A stretch of 64,000 bases of DNA from Paenibacillus sp. Root444D2 (GCF_001426375.1 NZ_LMEO01000001.1:64840-128839); one strand, 5' to 3'; positions 41,576 to 50,214 are shown, numbered from the stretch's first letter. A program made the numbers and translations. The notes: generated by a model from the sequence alone, not told the origin.

Positions 41576-41664
41576 TCACCCTTCTCGCAATAATGACTTC
41601 GTAATCGCTAGACCTATCCCCCTCTATCCGTACCGGTTACACAAGCCGTTTTATTGTTCGGCAT
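41576..41664 (-). pseudogene. 5' fragment of a short-chain dehydrogenase gene
   Basis: A ribosome site (GGGGGAGGACG) and ATG 41664 open MPNNKTACVTGTDRGG and then a stop. Shifting the frame inside the G-run restores GIGLAITKSLLREG, so together it reads TGTDRG(I)GLAITKSLL, the SDR cofactor motif. The sequence then ends at the ThuA-like gene start. A frameshift plus deletion of the rest of the gene is the simplest explanation. Confidence 0.65.
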
Positions 41665-41700
41665 TTGAACGTCCTCCCCCGTATTGGTGATCGCGTTCTA

Positions 41701-42459
41701 CTAAACCTCTCCCCAATATACCTCGGTTTCATAGTCGAAAAACACATTTCCATCCTGCTCATGCCGTTCAAATATATTCTGCAGTTCCGTCATCATCGGC
41801 GCAAAATTGGGGTGCTCAGGTACGGGAATGTAGGAAGATGACATCAACCGTCCCTTCAAACCTTCAAAATCGAAAACCTGAGTAATTGCGAATCGTTCAA
41901 CCTGCATACTATCGTTCTTGAAGAAAGACGCCAGCGTTTCCTGCGAAATATTTTTATGAGTAACTTTTTCGTAATCGCTTCCGAAAGTACGGAGCAGTAA
42001 GTCGTACTCTTCTCTGAATGCATTGCCATGTTCCAAACGCGAGTTCCAGATCAATAGCACCTTCCCGCCCGGCTTTAGAATCCGATGGAATTCGGCTTGT
42101 GCAGCCGTGCGATCAAACCAGTGAAAAGCTTGGGCACAAACGATAAAATCGACGGACTTATCTGGCAGACCAGTCGCTTCAGCAGACCCCGATACGGTAC
42201 GAAAATTTGCATCTGCGCTTAACATTTGCTCAGCGGCTTCCCGCATCGCTTGATTCGGTTCAACAGCGATGACTTGGCTCCCTCTTTGTAAGAGCAGCTT
42301 TGAAAAAATACCTGTCCCTGCGCCGATGTCCGCAACTAATGCCTTTGCGCGCAGACCAACGACGTCGTACAAATAATCAATAGCCTCTTTCGGATAACTC
42401 GGGCGGAATTTCACATAGGTATCAACGCGATTTGAAAAACGGTCTTTATGATTATTCAT
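41701..42459 (-). CDS. Class I SAM-dependent methyltransferase
   Basis: Cytosolic methyltransferase of 252 residues. GGGAGAGG before ATG 42459. Motif I ALVADIGAGTGIFSKLLLQR, acidic loop IAVEPNQAM, motif post-I DKSVDFIVCAQAFHWFD and HRILKPGGKVLLIWNSR follow the Methyltransf_11 order. The AFHWFD signature is typical of a subgroup of small-molecule methyltransferases. The substrate is unknown. A strong palindrome lies 82 bases upstream. Confidence 0.9.
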   Translation of the reverse strand: MNNHKDRFSNRVDTYVKFRPSYPKEAIDYLYDVVGLRAKALVADIGAGTGIFSKLLLQRGSQVIAVEPNQAMREAAEQMLSADANFRTVSGSAEATGLPDKSVDFIVCAQAFHWFDRTAAQAEFHRILKPGGKVLLIWNSRLEHGNAFREEYDLLLRTFGSDYEKVTHKNISQETLASFFKNDSMQVERFAITQVFDFEGLKGRLMSSSYIPVPEHPNFAPMMTELQNIFERHEQDGNVFFDYETEVYWGEV

Positions 42460-42540
42460 CTCATACCTCTCCCATCAGATAAAATACCCATCTACAAACA
42501 AAGCGGCCAACTGTTGTTAAGTAAAGAAACTACGATTTTC

Positions 42541-42557
42541 GTTTCACATGGTGAAAC
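42541..42557. promoter_or_regulatory. Perfect operator-like palindrome GTTTCAC-ATG-GTGAAAC
   Basis: 7-3-7 perfect inverted repeat upstream of the methyltransferase gene, followed at 42561 by a third half-site GTTTCAT. Typical size for a TetR- or MarR-type operator; the cognate regulator is not in the window as far as can be seen. Confidence 0.45.
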
Positions 42558-42633
42558 AATGTTTCATGATATACATCTTTATCATATTCAATTATTTGAC
42601 AAAAGTCCATAACAAATACATGGCTTTACAACA

Positions 42634-42661
42634 CAAAAAACGACCGCTAAATTCGCGGCCA
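42634..42661 (-). terminator. Terminator of the second ABC operon
   Basis: GGCCGCG..AGCGGTC hairpin on the minus strand followed by GTTTTTTGTG, 20 bases past the stop of the PhyH gene at 42681. Confidence 0.75.
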
Positions 42662-42680
42662 TTCAACCTTTTTAACAACT

Positions 42681-43463
42681 TCAACTATTCTCGAATTCGG
42701 CAAGATAACTAGCTCCGAAGGGAGCATCCGGTCTTACAAATTGCCCCATTAAATAACGGCGTGTTGACGTTGTGCGGTCTAAGAACTCTTGATTATTCTC
42801 GAAACGATCTGAGCATCGAACCCATGGCGGACTATAGATATAGTGCATGGTATATCGGTCGTAATCACCATCATGAGCGAAAGTCCGATGCCAAACAGCA
42901 TTATGAAAAAATAATACCGATCCCGCCGGAGCACAGACGACATGACCAATTGGCACATCATCTTTGGCTGATCTAATCGCATCCGGAAGCTGCGCTTGGC
43001 TTCTATGGCTTCCTGGGATCATCTCCATATTCCCCGTTCTAGGAAAGGATTGGTCGGTCAATAAGAAAGAAGCTCGTAGCTGAATCAAAGGAATCGGATA
43101 GCCGAGTTTACTAAATTCGTAGGCTCCTGACCCATCCTGATGCCATCCCCCCACCCCGCCGAAAGCCGGCTGTTTGGTACACCATGCGGACTGTAAAATG
43201 AAGCGATCTCCGTAAAGCGCCCTAACTTTAGGCAATATTGCGGGATGATCAATCAATCGCTCCAAAGCGGCTTCCGTTTCATAGCCTTTTCCGACCTGTG
43301 CCCAACCTTTTGAATCGGCTGACTCGTGTAAGCGGATGGATGCTTCAAGGCATTCCTTCACCTCATCTTCTGAGAGTACGTTAGGAATAATCAGATAGCC
43401 CCATGATTCAAACATAAACCGATCGAGCTCTGTCAATTCTCCTGGATTAGAAATAGGATTCAT
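42681..43463 (-). CDS. Phytanoyl-CoA dioxygenase (PhyH) family protein, copy 2
   Basis: Fe(II)/2-oxoglutarate oxygenase-like protein of 260 residues. AAGGAGGAGC before ATG 43463. Metal triad: GGWHQDGSGAYEF (HxD) and distal His in FFHNAVWHRTFAHDGDYDRY with the following Arg. Last gene of an ABC sugar operon, like the PhyH protein at 11589, though the two proteins share little beyond the motifs. Such oxygenases next to CUT1 transporters may modify an imported compound; the substrate is not known. Confidence 0.85.
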   Translation of the reverse strand: MNPISNPGELTELDRFMFESWGYLIIPNVLSEDEVKECLEASIRLHESADSKGWAQVGKGYETEAALERLIDHPAILPKVRALYGDRFILQSAWCTKQPAFGGVGGWHQDGSGAYEFSKLGYPIPLIQLRASFLLTDQSFPRTGNMEMIPGSHRSQAQLPDAIRSAKDDVPIGHVVCAPAGSVLFFHNAVWHRTFAHDGDYDRYTMHYIYSPPWVRCSDRFENNQEFLDRTTSTRRYLMGQFVRPDAPFGASYLAEFENS

Positions 43464-43493
43464 AGTAAAGCTCCTCCTTTTTTGAACAAATGA

Positions 43494-44681
43494 TTATTCC
43501 TTTGCAGAAAACGCTCCAGTGGAATCTCCTACTACTAAGGCTGACTTTACGATCACTTTAGCGGGCTCTGTCACACTCTCTTGGTTATTCAGCAGTTTAA
43601 GCAGAAGCTCCGCCGATTTAACGCCAATTTCCTGCTCATGCTGGTCTATATGAGTGAAGGTAGGGTTCCCGTCTATCTCTGATGAGGGATTATCATACGT
43701 TAAAATAGAGAGGTCGCGCGGTACATTTATTCCCAATTTTTTAGCAATGCTACTTATATTCAAGCCCAACTTCAAATTCAATGTAATGAATGCGGTTGCT
43801 GTGCGATATTTGAGATAATGATATAACGGGTGTTTTTCTGTGGGGATCAAATCCATCACTTGAAAATCCGTCACAATTAGAGCCGGGTTAATCATCGAGC
43901 CTTTTTGTTTCAGTGCTTCCATATAGCCGCGAATCCGCTCATCGACGGTTACTGTATGGATCGAAATATCAGAGCAAATAGCGATGTTTCGATGGCCTAG
44001 CTCCCACAGATGGTTGACCGCCAATTGAGCGCTCATCCAATTATCCGAACAAACACAATGGGTTTCAAATCCTGGCAAGTAGCGATCAATGAGCACAAAA
44101 GGAAATTTCCGCAGTTTCAGTACCAAGATTTCTTCGTTGTACGTTTCCGCATCAATCGGAAAAATAATAAGTCCGACGGCACCATTCTTCATCAGCTCCT
44201 GAATGGCTTCCTTTTCTCGCTCCTTGCTATTGTGAGTTAACACAATCGAGACATAATAATCAGTGTTCTGGAGCACGGAATTGATTCCCTTTAATAGTCG
44301 AATTGCAAAGAAATCCTCCAATAAGGGGAGAACAAAGCCGATCATTTTGCGAGATGAAGCACGCTCAATGTGCTCTTTCACATCGGTGACGTCAAGCTGA
44401 TTGTTCTCCAGGCTCTCATCTGCTTTCGTGCGGTATTCTGGACTAACGAAGCTTCCTCTCCCCGGTATCCGGTAAATCCATCCGTCTTTCGCCAGCTGCG
44501 TAAGCGCATTGGAAACCGTCATCCGACTGACACCGAATTGCTCCATCAGCGCTTTTTCCGTTGGAAATTTGTCGTTATCCTCCATTGCTCCTAATTGGAT
44601 CAACTGTTTAAAATGCTCTTGAATCTGCAAGTATAGCGGTTGTCGTTCATCCGTCCTGGCTGATACCCGCATTCTGCTCAT
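43494..44681 (-). CDS. GntR-type regulator with LacI-like sugar-binding domain
   Basis: Transcription factor of 395 residues. GAGGGGGAG precedes ATG 44681; the frame extends 11 codons upstream into the PLP gene without a site. N-terminal GntR winged helix (FPTEKALMEQFGVSRMTVSN, GWIYRIPGRGSFVSPEYR), then a periplasmic-binding-like effector domain (MIGFVLPLLEDFFAIRLLKG, AVNHLWELGHRNIAICSD, HIDQHEQEIGVKSAELLLKL). This is the AraR-type fusion. It sits inside the operon of a sugar transporter and probably represses it in the absence of the ligand. Confidence 0.92.
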   Translation of the reverse strand: MSRMRVSARTDERQPLYLQIQEHFKQLIQLGAMEDNDKFPTEKALMEQFGVSRMTVSNALTQLAKDGWIYRIPGRGSFVSPEYRTKADESLENNQLDVTDVKEHIERASSRKMIGFVLPLLEDFFAIRLLKGINSVLQNTDYYVSIVLTHNSKEREKEAIQELMKNGAVGLIIFPIDAETYNEEILVLKLRKFPFVLIDRYLPGFETHCVCSDNWMSAQLAVNHLWELGHRNIAICSDISIHTVTVDERIRGYMEALKQKGSMINPALIVTDFQVMDLIPTEKHPLYHYLKYRTATAFITLNLKLGLNISSIAKKLGINVPRDLSILTYDNPSSEIDGNPTFTHIDQHEQEIGVKSAELLLKLLNNQESVTEPAKVIVKSALVVGDSTGAFSAKE

Positions 44682-45855
44682 ATATCTCCCCCTCAGAAGG
44701 GCTCTGTGTAACACATCGCCATGCTTCTTCCATATCCCGAATTAAATCGTCCGGATCCTCAGAACCTATATAGAGTCGAACAAGCGATCCTGTTTGTTGA
44801 TCATTGTTAGTTAAGGCATTTACATTGATTAAACTCTCGAAGCCACCCCAGCTGGCTCCAATCCGAAAATAGTGCAGATGGTCCGCCCAAGCCCTTAATT
44901 TGAAAACCGGCTCATCGGATTCGAACGAAAATAAACTGCTGTACCCTGACATTTGCGTACGAGCTAGATCATGCTGAGGGTGGTTTGTTAACCCAGGATG
45001 GTTAACCTTCCGAACAAAATGCTGCCTGCCTAAATATTCGGCGACCTTCCGCCCGCTCGTTTCATGCCGCTGCATCCGCATTGGCAGCGTACGCAGCCCC
45101 CGCGTAACCAATCCCGCTGTCTGTGGCGTCATAATGCCGCCGAACAACATATATTCCGTTGACATCAGCGGGTCCATGAATGGATGGGAGCCGACCACAA
45201 CACCTCCCACGCAGTCGCTATGCCCAGAAATATATTTCGTAATCGAATGGACGACAAGACTAACCCCCATCGTGAGCGGGTTTTGATGACAAGGTGTCGC
45301 CCACGAATTGTCAAGAATTGTTACTGCTCCTATGCTTTGTGCCAGCGCCGCACAACTTCGTATATCTTGCAGCTGGAACATCATGCTAGTCGGGCTCTCC
45401 AAATACAACAGTTTGGTATTCGGCTGAACCGCACGTTTCCAGTTTTCCAATGAGCTGCCATCGACAAAGGTCGTTTCGACCCCAAACTTTTTCAAGTAGA
45501 CGCCTAGAAATTCCCGTGTCGGTCCATACGCCTGATGGGTGCAAATGACGTGGTCACCTTGTTTGACAATAGACATAATCGCTGACGAAATTGCTGCCAT
45601 TCCGGATGAAAAGCACTTGGCCCTCTCCCCTTGCTCCAGCTGGGCGAGCTTGTCCTCTAGGTACCTCACAGTCGGATTATTGCCTCTGGAATACACGAAG
45701 TTTTCTTGCTCATCGCATCTTGCCAAATTGAATTGCTCGTACGTATCGAACGAAAATAAACTCGTCTGATAAATGGGAACACTGATGGCGCCGTGATGAC
45801 GATCATCGTGCTCATCATGCGCCACTATAGAGTACATCTTCTCCTTTGCGCTCAT
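44647..45855 (-). CDS. Cys/Met-metabolism PLP-dependent enzyme (cystathionine gamma-synthase/lyase-like)
   Basis: Fold-type I PLP enzyme of 402 residues. ATG 45855 overlaps the permease stop as TAATG and has GAAAGGG upstream. PLP-binding features: CFSSGMAAISSAIMSIVKQG, YLESPTSMMFQLQDI, VTILDNSWATPCHQNPLTMG and the Schiff-base Lys in VVHSITKYISGHSD. The enzyme class includes cystathionine gamma-synthase, beta- and gamma-lyases and methionine gamma-lyase; the exact reaction cannot be told. Its translational coupling to sugar-transporter permeases is unusual and suggests that the imported substrate contains an amino acid or sulfur moiety. Confidence 0.87.
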   Translation of the reverse strand: MSAKEKMYSIVAHDEHDDRHHGAISVPIYQTSLFSFDTYEQFNLARCDEQENFVYSRGNNPTVRYLEDKLAQLEQGERAKCFSSGMAAISSAIMSIVKQGDHVICTHQAYGPTREFLGVYLKKFGVETTFVDGSSLENWKRAVQPNTKLLYLESPTSMMFQLQDIRSCAALAQSIGAVTILDNSWATPCHQNPLTMGVSLVVHSITKYISGHSDCVGGVVVGSHPFMDPLMSTEYMLFGGIMTPQTAGLVTRGLRTLPMRMQRHETSGRKVAEYLGRQHFVRKVNHPGLTNHPQHDLARTQMSGYSSLFSFESDEPVFKLRAWADHLHYFRIGASWGGFESLINVNALTNNDQQTGSLVRLYIGSEDPDDLIRDMEEAWRCVTQSPSEGEIYEQNAGISQDG

Positions 45856-46685
45856 TACCCTTTCACCGCCCCTTGGGTTAGACCTTCTACAATAAATCGC
45901 TGTGCTAGAGCAAACAAAAGTATCGTCGGGAGTACAGACAGCACAGTACCGGCGGACATAGAGCCCCAATCCACATTAAATTTGAGGATAAAAGAATTCA
46001 TCGCTACCGGCAGTGTCTTTAACGATTCGTTATCGATAAACATGACGGCCAGGAAAAGCTCGTTCCAGTTCTGGACGAAAGCAAATATGAACATGGAGGA
46101 AATACCCGGCATCATGATCGGGATAATGACTCTCATGAGGGCAGACAGCTGGGAACAGCCATCGATCATCGCCGCTTCCTCCAGATTGGCAGGAATTCGC
46201 TGGAAAAAGCCTCGCAGCATAATCGTGGAGAATGGGATCAAGATGACCGTATACATGAGGATCAATGAGATTCGCTGATTAAGCAGATGCAAGTTTGACA
46301 TCATCATGTAAAGCGGAGCCAAAGCAATGAATCCAGGAAGCATCTGCGTGATGAAGAATCCGAGCATGATTTGTTTGTGGCCGCGAAACCGGAATCGTGC
46401 GAGTACATAAGCGCTGCAAATAGCAATTATAATTACGATGAGAGCAGAGGAAATCGAGACGAGAAGGCTGTTGGCAATATATACGTTAAACTTAGACACT
46501 TTGAAGATGTTGACGTAATTTTGAAGCGTGAATTGCTCGGGCCAGTAATGAACGGGATAACTGAATATTTCCTTCTGCGGCTTTAACGAGGTGATGACGA
46601 TCCAGTATAACGGAAATACCATAACAAGTAAGTATACGGAAAGAAAGGCAACTTTGATGAACCGATACCCATAATTTCGTTTCAT
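45855..46685 (-). CDS. Carbohydrate ABC transporter permease (MalG/CUT1 type)
   Basis: Membrane permease of 276 residues with six membrane segments beginning FLSVYLLVMVFPLYWIVITS. EAA loop: ANLEEAAMIDGCSQLSALMR followed by VIIPIMMPG. C-terminus FIVEGLTQGAVKG is standard for MalG/LacG-type permeases. ATG 46685 directly follows the stop of the first permease (TAA-ATG), and its own stop overlaps the PLP gene start. Confidence 0.94.
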   Translation of the reverse strand: MKRNYGYRFIKVAFLSVYLLVMVFPLYWIVITSLKPQKEIFSYPVHYWPEQFTLQNYVNIFKVSKFNVYIANSLLVSISSALIVIIIAICSAYVLARFRFRGHKQIMLGFFITQMLPGFIALAPLYMMMSNLHLLNQRISLILMYTVILIPFSTIMLRGFFQRIPANLEEAAMIDGCSQLSALMRVIIPIMMPGISSMFIFAFVQNWNELFLAVMFIDNESLKTLPVAMNSFILKFNVDWGSMSAGTVLSVLPTILLFALAQRFIVEGLTQGAVKG

Positions 46686-47567
46686 TTAGAAGTCACCTAC
46701 TTTCTCCGACTTAGTTACCATCAAATAAAACAAAGTGTACAAAAATAACATGACGATCATAATAACCCCGACTGCCGATGCAGCCCCATAATCTCCGTCA
46801 TAAATTATTTTATTAAGCATCAAGGAGGATAAAATGTGGGTCGCCCCTCCCGGTCCGCCATTCGTCATGCCGTAAATGAGCGTAGGATCGTTGAAGATCC
46901 AAATGACCCGCAGCAGCGTTGTGGCGATGATGGTCGGCATGATGTACGGAATCGTCACATAAAGCAGCTTTCGATAACCGTTCGCTCCATCAATGCTCGC
47001 TGCTTCATACAGCTCCGAAGGTATAGATTGCAGAGCAGCCAGCAGCATGATGGTAAAAAAGGCTATCCCGTACCATACGTTAGCGACGATAACGGAGGAC
47101 ATCGCCCATTTGGGATCCGACAAGAATCCGATCCGATCTTCAATCATACCAAAACGCAATAAGAGATCGTTGATGACGCCAATTTGTGAGTTAAACAGCC
47201 ATTTCCAAATAAGGCCGATCAGAAATCCCGATAATGCCCATGGATAAAAAATAAAGGCTTGGTACACGCCTCGTCCCCAGAATTTCTTGTTCAGGAACAA
47301 TGCCAGGATGAACCCTAATAGAAATTGCAAAATTAGAGAGAAAAACACCCAGTAGGCGCTGTTTTTTAGTGCTGCAAGAAATTGATGGTCTTGAAACGCA
47401 TCGACGAAGTTTTGCATGCCGACAAAATGAACCTGCTTCAGATTGAACAGCTTGTAATTTTGAAAAGCCATCACCACTCCCTTGAAGAAGGGATAGTATG
47501 TAAAAATCAATACAAGCAGCAGTGCGGGCAGCAAGCTGGAGAGAATGAATTTTTGCCGAGAACTCAC
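46686..47567 (-). CDS. Sugar ABC transporter permease (MalF/CUT1 type)
   Basis: Membrane permease of 293 residues. GTG 47567 with GGGGGGTG upstream. First helix FILSSLLPALLLVLIFTYYP; EAA loop SELYEAASIDGANGYRKLLY followed by VTIPYIMP; late motif MTNGGPGGATHILSSLMLNK is typical of UgpA/LacF-type permeases. A terminator-like hairpin separates it from the binding-protein gene. Confidence 0.94.
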   Translation of the reverse strand: MSSRQKFILSSLLPALLLVLIFTYYPFFKGVVMAFQNYKLFNLKQVHFVGMQNFVDAFQDHQFLAALKNSAYWVFFSLILQFLLGFILALFLNKKFWGRGVYQAFIFYPWALSGFLIGLIWKWLFNSQIGVINDLLLRFGMIEDRIGFLSDPKWAMSSVIVANVWYGIAFFTIMLLAALQSIPSELYEAASIDGANGYRKLLYVTIPYIMPTIIATTLLRVIWIFNDPTLIYGMTNGGPGGATHILSSLMLNKIIYDGDYGAASAVGVIMIVMLFLYTLFYLMVTKSEKVGDF

Positions 47568-47585
47568 ATGAACACCCCCCGGTAA

Positions 47586-47619
47586 GAAAAAGCGGCAAGC
47601 GATGACCGCCCGCCGCTTT
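47586..47619 (-). terminator. Attenuating hairpin between binding-protein and permease genes
   Basis: Perfect 8-bp stem AAAGCGGC / GCCGCTTT with a 15-nt loop followed by TTCTT on the minus strand, in the 64-base gap. Partial termination here would give more binding protein than permease, a usual arrangement. Confidence 0.75.
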
Positions 47620-47631
47620 CAACTACTTCTT

Positions 47632-49002
47632 TTATTTTTTCATTCCCGCTTTCTGATCTAACCAAAATTTATCCCATTCCTTCAGCGTATCGTCAGTCGA
47701 TTTCTTGTCGAGCAAATACGATTGCTGCCCTTTCATGCTCAGTTCTCCCCAGCTCCCGTTGCCTGGATATTTGAAAGGCGGTGTAAAGTTGACGAAAACA
47801 TCTGCTTTTGCAGTCATATCTAGCAGTGTCTTGTAAGGGCCTGTTTGGAAGAACGCATCAGCTGTCGCAGATGTATGAATCGGTATCGTGCCAATTTGCT
47901 TAGAAAATTCCGTATTTTCTTTCGGGCTCGAGAGATAAGAAATCAATTTCCACGCTTCGTTCTTACTTTTGGAATTCGCAGTTACGCCCCATCCTGCAGC
48001 TCCTGTACTGACCAGCGATTTGCCGTTAGGACCGAGTGGCATCGCTGCCGTTTCTAATGTTTTGGGGTCCATTTTATCCTGAAGCACCTTGATAACGTCT
48101 GGATCCTGGAGTAAAATGCCGGTTACCCCAGATGTAAAAGCTTGAACTTGATCCTGGAATCCCCAGTTGATCGAGTCCGGCGGCGACGCCTCTTTATAAA
48201 GCTTCTTGTACAGCTCCAAAGCCTGCTTAGCTTCGGGTGTACTGTACACCGACTTGCCGTCTTTCGTAAATGGCGCATCGTCGAGATTCATCACTTTGTC
48301 GTTATAATCGTAAATCATATGGTCGAAGTTGCCGTTAGCTCCCGGACCACCGCGGAATGAGAAACCGTACCGATTTTGCTTTGGATCGGTCAATTTTTTG
48401 GCAGAATCGACCAGTTCTTCCCACGTCTTCGGTGCAGAAAGACCCTTTGCGTCGAACCAATCTTTCCGATAGAACATTTGTCTTTGATATAGAGCATTCG
48501 CGATAAAGTAAAGTTTGCCGTTATTCGAGCCTACAACTTTGGACGTACCAGAGAGCGTTTTACTATCCGCCCAACTTGATGCGTAGGTATCCAATGGTTC
48601 CAAATAACCATTATTCACGTACTCGGCAATGTTCAAATCCCGTACCTCGAGAATGTCGAGTTCTTGCTTGGCTGCAAGCATTGTTCTGATTTTATTGTCC
48701 GCTTGATCAAATGGCGGTGATATGAGCTCCACTTTGATGTTCGGATTGTCCTTTTGAAACCGAGCTATGGCATCTTGAAGCAGTTTGGTGCGTTCTGGAC
48801 TTGTTAAACTTTCAATCATATGAAGCGTTACTTGCTTGGCAGGAGGCTCAGTGCTCTTCACGCTCTCACTGGGCGCCGCCGTATTGCCGCTTGGAGTTGC
48901 CGTATTCTCGGAGCTTCCACTCCCACTACACCCTGCTAAGGTACCCAATAACATAACGCCGGCAAACAAAGTTGTCCATCCTTTGACCACAGCTGCCCCC
49001 AT
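47632..49002 (-). CDS. Extracellular sugar-binding lipoprotein (CUT1)
   Basis: Lipid-anchored solute-binding protein of 456 residues. GAGGAGGG nine bases before ATG 49002; upstream in-frame ATGs at the N-terminus precede that site. Lipobox GTLAGC, Ser/Thr/Pro-rich linker, then MalE-like fold (KDWFDAKGLSAPKTWEELVD, GVTGILLQDPDVIKVLQDKM, GAAGWGVTANSKSKNEAWKL). First gene of the 49002-42681 operon. The ligand is unknown; no ATPase gene is in the operon, so an MsmX-like shared ATPase is expected elsewhere. Confidence 0.92.
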   Translation of the reverse strand: MGAAVVKGWTTLFAGVMLLGTLAGCSGSGSSENTATPSGNTAAPSESVKSTEPPAKQVTLHMIESLTSPERTKLLQDAIARFQKDNPNIKVELISPPFDQADNKIRTMLAAKQELDILEVRDLNIAEYVNNGYLEPLDTYASSWADSKTLSGTSKVVGSNNGKLYFIANALYQRQMFYRKDWFDAKGLSAPKTWEELVDSAKKLTDPKQNRYGFSFRGGPGANGNFDHMIYDYNDKVMNLDDAPFTKDGKSVYSTPEAKQALELYKKLYKEASPPDSINWGFQDQVQAFTSGVTGILLQDPDVIKVLQDKMDPKTLETAAMPLGPNGKSLVSTGAAGWGVTANSKSKNEAWKLISYLSSPKENTEFSKQIGTIPIHTSATADAFFQTGPYKTLLDMTAKADVFVNFTPPFKYPGNGSWGELSMKGQQSYLLDKKSTDDTLKEWDKFWLDQKAGMKK

Positions 49003-49278
49003 ATCTGACGCCCTCCTCAAATTAGTCATATTCAACTATATTGTCTTAATTAAATAGATATGTCTTATTGCTGCTGCTTTGTTTAATAAATAGGCTGTGT
49101 TAAAGGTAAATGTTGATAATTGAAACCTCACCGTTTCCCTTTTATAATTAATATAGGAACAAGCATTCGGGGAAGGTTGTAAGGGAGACTCTCTTTACAG
49201 AGGAATTTAAATTTAAATCTCGAATATCTAATGTAATCGGATAGCTATAAATTTGATGACAGACAGGAGTTAGATACG

Positions 49279-49626
49279 ATGATAAAAGGTTTCGGAGGAA
49301 TATTTTGGAGAACTAAGAATCTTGAAGTTATAAAAAACTGGTACAGTGAAGTGTTGAAGATTGAAATAGAAAATTGGAATGGGACTGTGATAAAACCCCA
49401 ATTAGGAAATGAGACTATTTTTTCTTTCTTTACCGAGAATGACAGTTATTTTCCAACAGAACAACAAGTGATGTTAAATTTCGAAGTACATAATCTAAAC
49501 GAGACTATTAAGCATCTTGAACATATTGGTGTACCTCTTGCAAAGAAAAAAGAGACTAGTGAATATGGAATGTTTATTTGGATAGAAGATCCTGAAGGTC
49601 GACTGGTCGAGCTTTGGGAGAAATAA
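49279..49626 (+). CDS. VOC-family (glyoxalase/bleomycin-resistance fold) protein
   Basis: Small cytosolic protein of 115 residues. CAGGAGTTAGATACG precedes ATG 49279. Single VOC module start IFWRTKNLEVIKNWYSEVLK and end MFIWIEDPEGRLVELWEK, the latter containing the conserved metal-ligand Glu. Single-gene unit with its own terminator. AT-rich compared with its neighbours. The substrate is unknown. Confidence 0.85.
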   Translation: MIKGFGGIFWRTKNLEVIKNWYSEVLKIEIENWNGTVIKPQLGNETIFSFFTENDSYFPTEQQVMLNFEVHNLNETIKHLEHIGVPLAKKKETSEYGMFIWIEDPEGRLVELWEK

Positions 49627-49673
49627 CGAGTTGTCATTCATTTGCTATTGAGCTAACGGGGGCGCCAATAAAT

Positions 49674-49719
49674 AAAAAAACGCTAATGACAGTTACTTGT
49701 CATCAACGTTTTTTTAATT
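49674..49719. terminator. Bidirectional terminator between VOC gene and comFB
   Basis: AAAAAACG..ATGACA / TGTCAT..CGTTTTTTT stem flanked by A7 and T7, so it works for both convergent genes (49626 and 49722). Confidence 0.9.
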
Positions 49720-49721
49720 TC

Positions 49722-50003
49722 TTATCCCCCTTCATTAACAACATGGTTTTGGTTATGTTCAACAATAAGAGCAGCCCGCATGAGCTCTCTCATGACATCG
49801 GATTGCAGTTGTGGATTTAAATAGAGGGTTTTGATATACAGCTGGCCTTTTTCACTCGACGTGTATTTGGGAGGTATGCGATTTAAAACTAGAGCAAGAA
49901 TATCCTCTTTGCAATGCTGACATCCGCATTTGATCTCATAGCTCTTTTGGAACTCTTCATATAAATTGCTAACGATTGCTTCTACTGCATTAACTAACCC
50001 CAT
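49722..50003 (-). CDS. comFB: ComFB-like late competence protein
   Basis: Small protein of 93 residues. GAGGGG lies 11 bases before ATG 50003. The ComFB pattern is clear: NAVEAIVSNLYEEF, CGCQHCKEDILALVLNRIPP with a CxCxxC zinc-type cluster, and KYTSSEKGQLYIKT, QLQSDVMRELMRAALIVE. It is not next to comFA/comFC here. Some homologues have been reported to bind cyclic dinucleotides; I recall this rather than can show it, and it is of interest because a c-di-GMP riboswitch lies 10 kb away. Confidence 0.85.
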   Translation of the reverse strand: MGLVNAVEAIVSNLYEEFQKSYEIKCGCQHCKEDILALVLNRIPPKYTSSEKGQLYIKTLYLNPQLQSDVMRELMRAALIVEHNQNHVVNEGG

Positions 50004-50174
50004 ACGTGTTCAGACCCCTCTGTACCGGCATTTTTCGCTCAAAAACGATTGATGCTATCCGTAAATCATCAACCTTTAACTAAAGTCTCATGTACCTATT
50101 CAATCATGAATATGTTTAGTAAGTGTTAGGTTGTCATAAATGGAACCCTTATTAAAATTCATCTTTTTTCAAAA

Positions 50175-50214
50175 TAAAAAAACGAGGAAGCCTTTAAGAA
50201 GCACCCTCGTTTTT
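50175..50214 (-). terminator. Terminator of the DinB-like gene at 50221
   Basis: AAAACGAGG / CCTCGTTTT stem with a 17-nt loop; on the minus strand it runs into TTTTTTTATTTTG. Seven bases past the stop. Confidence 0.85.
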
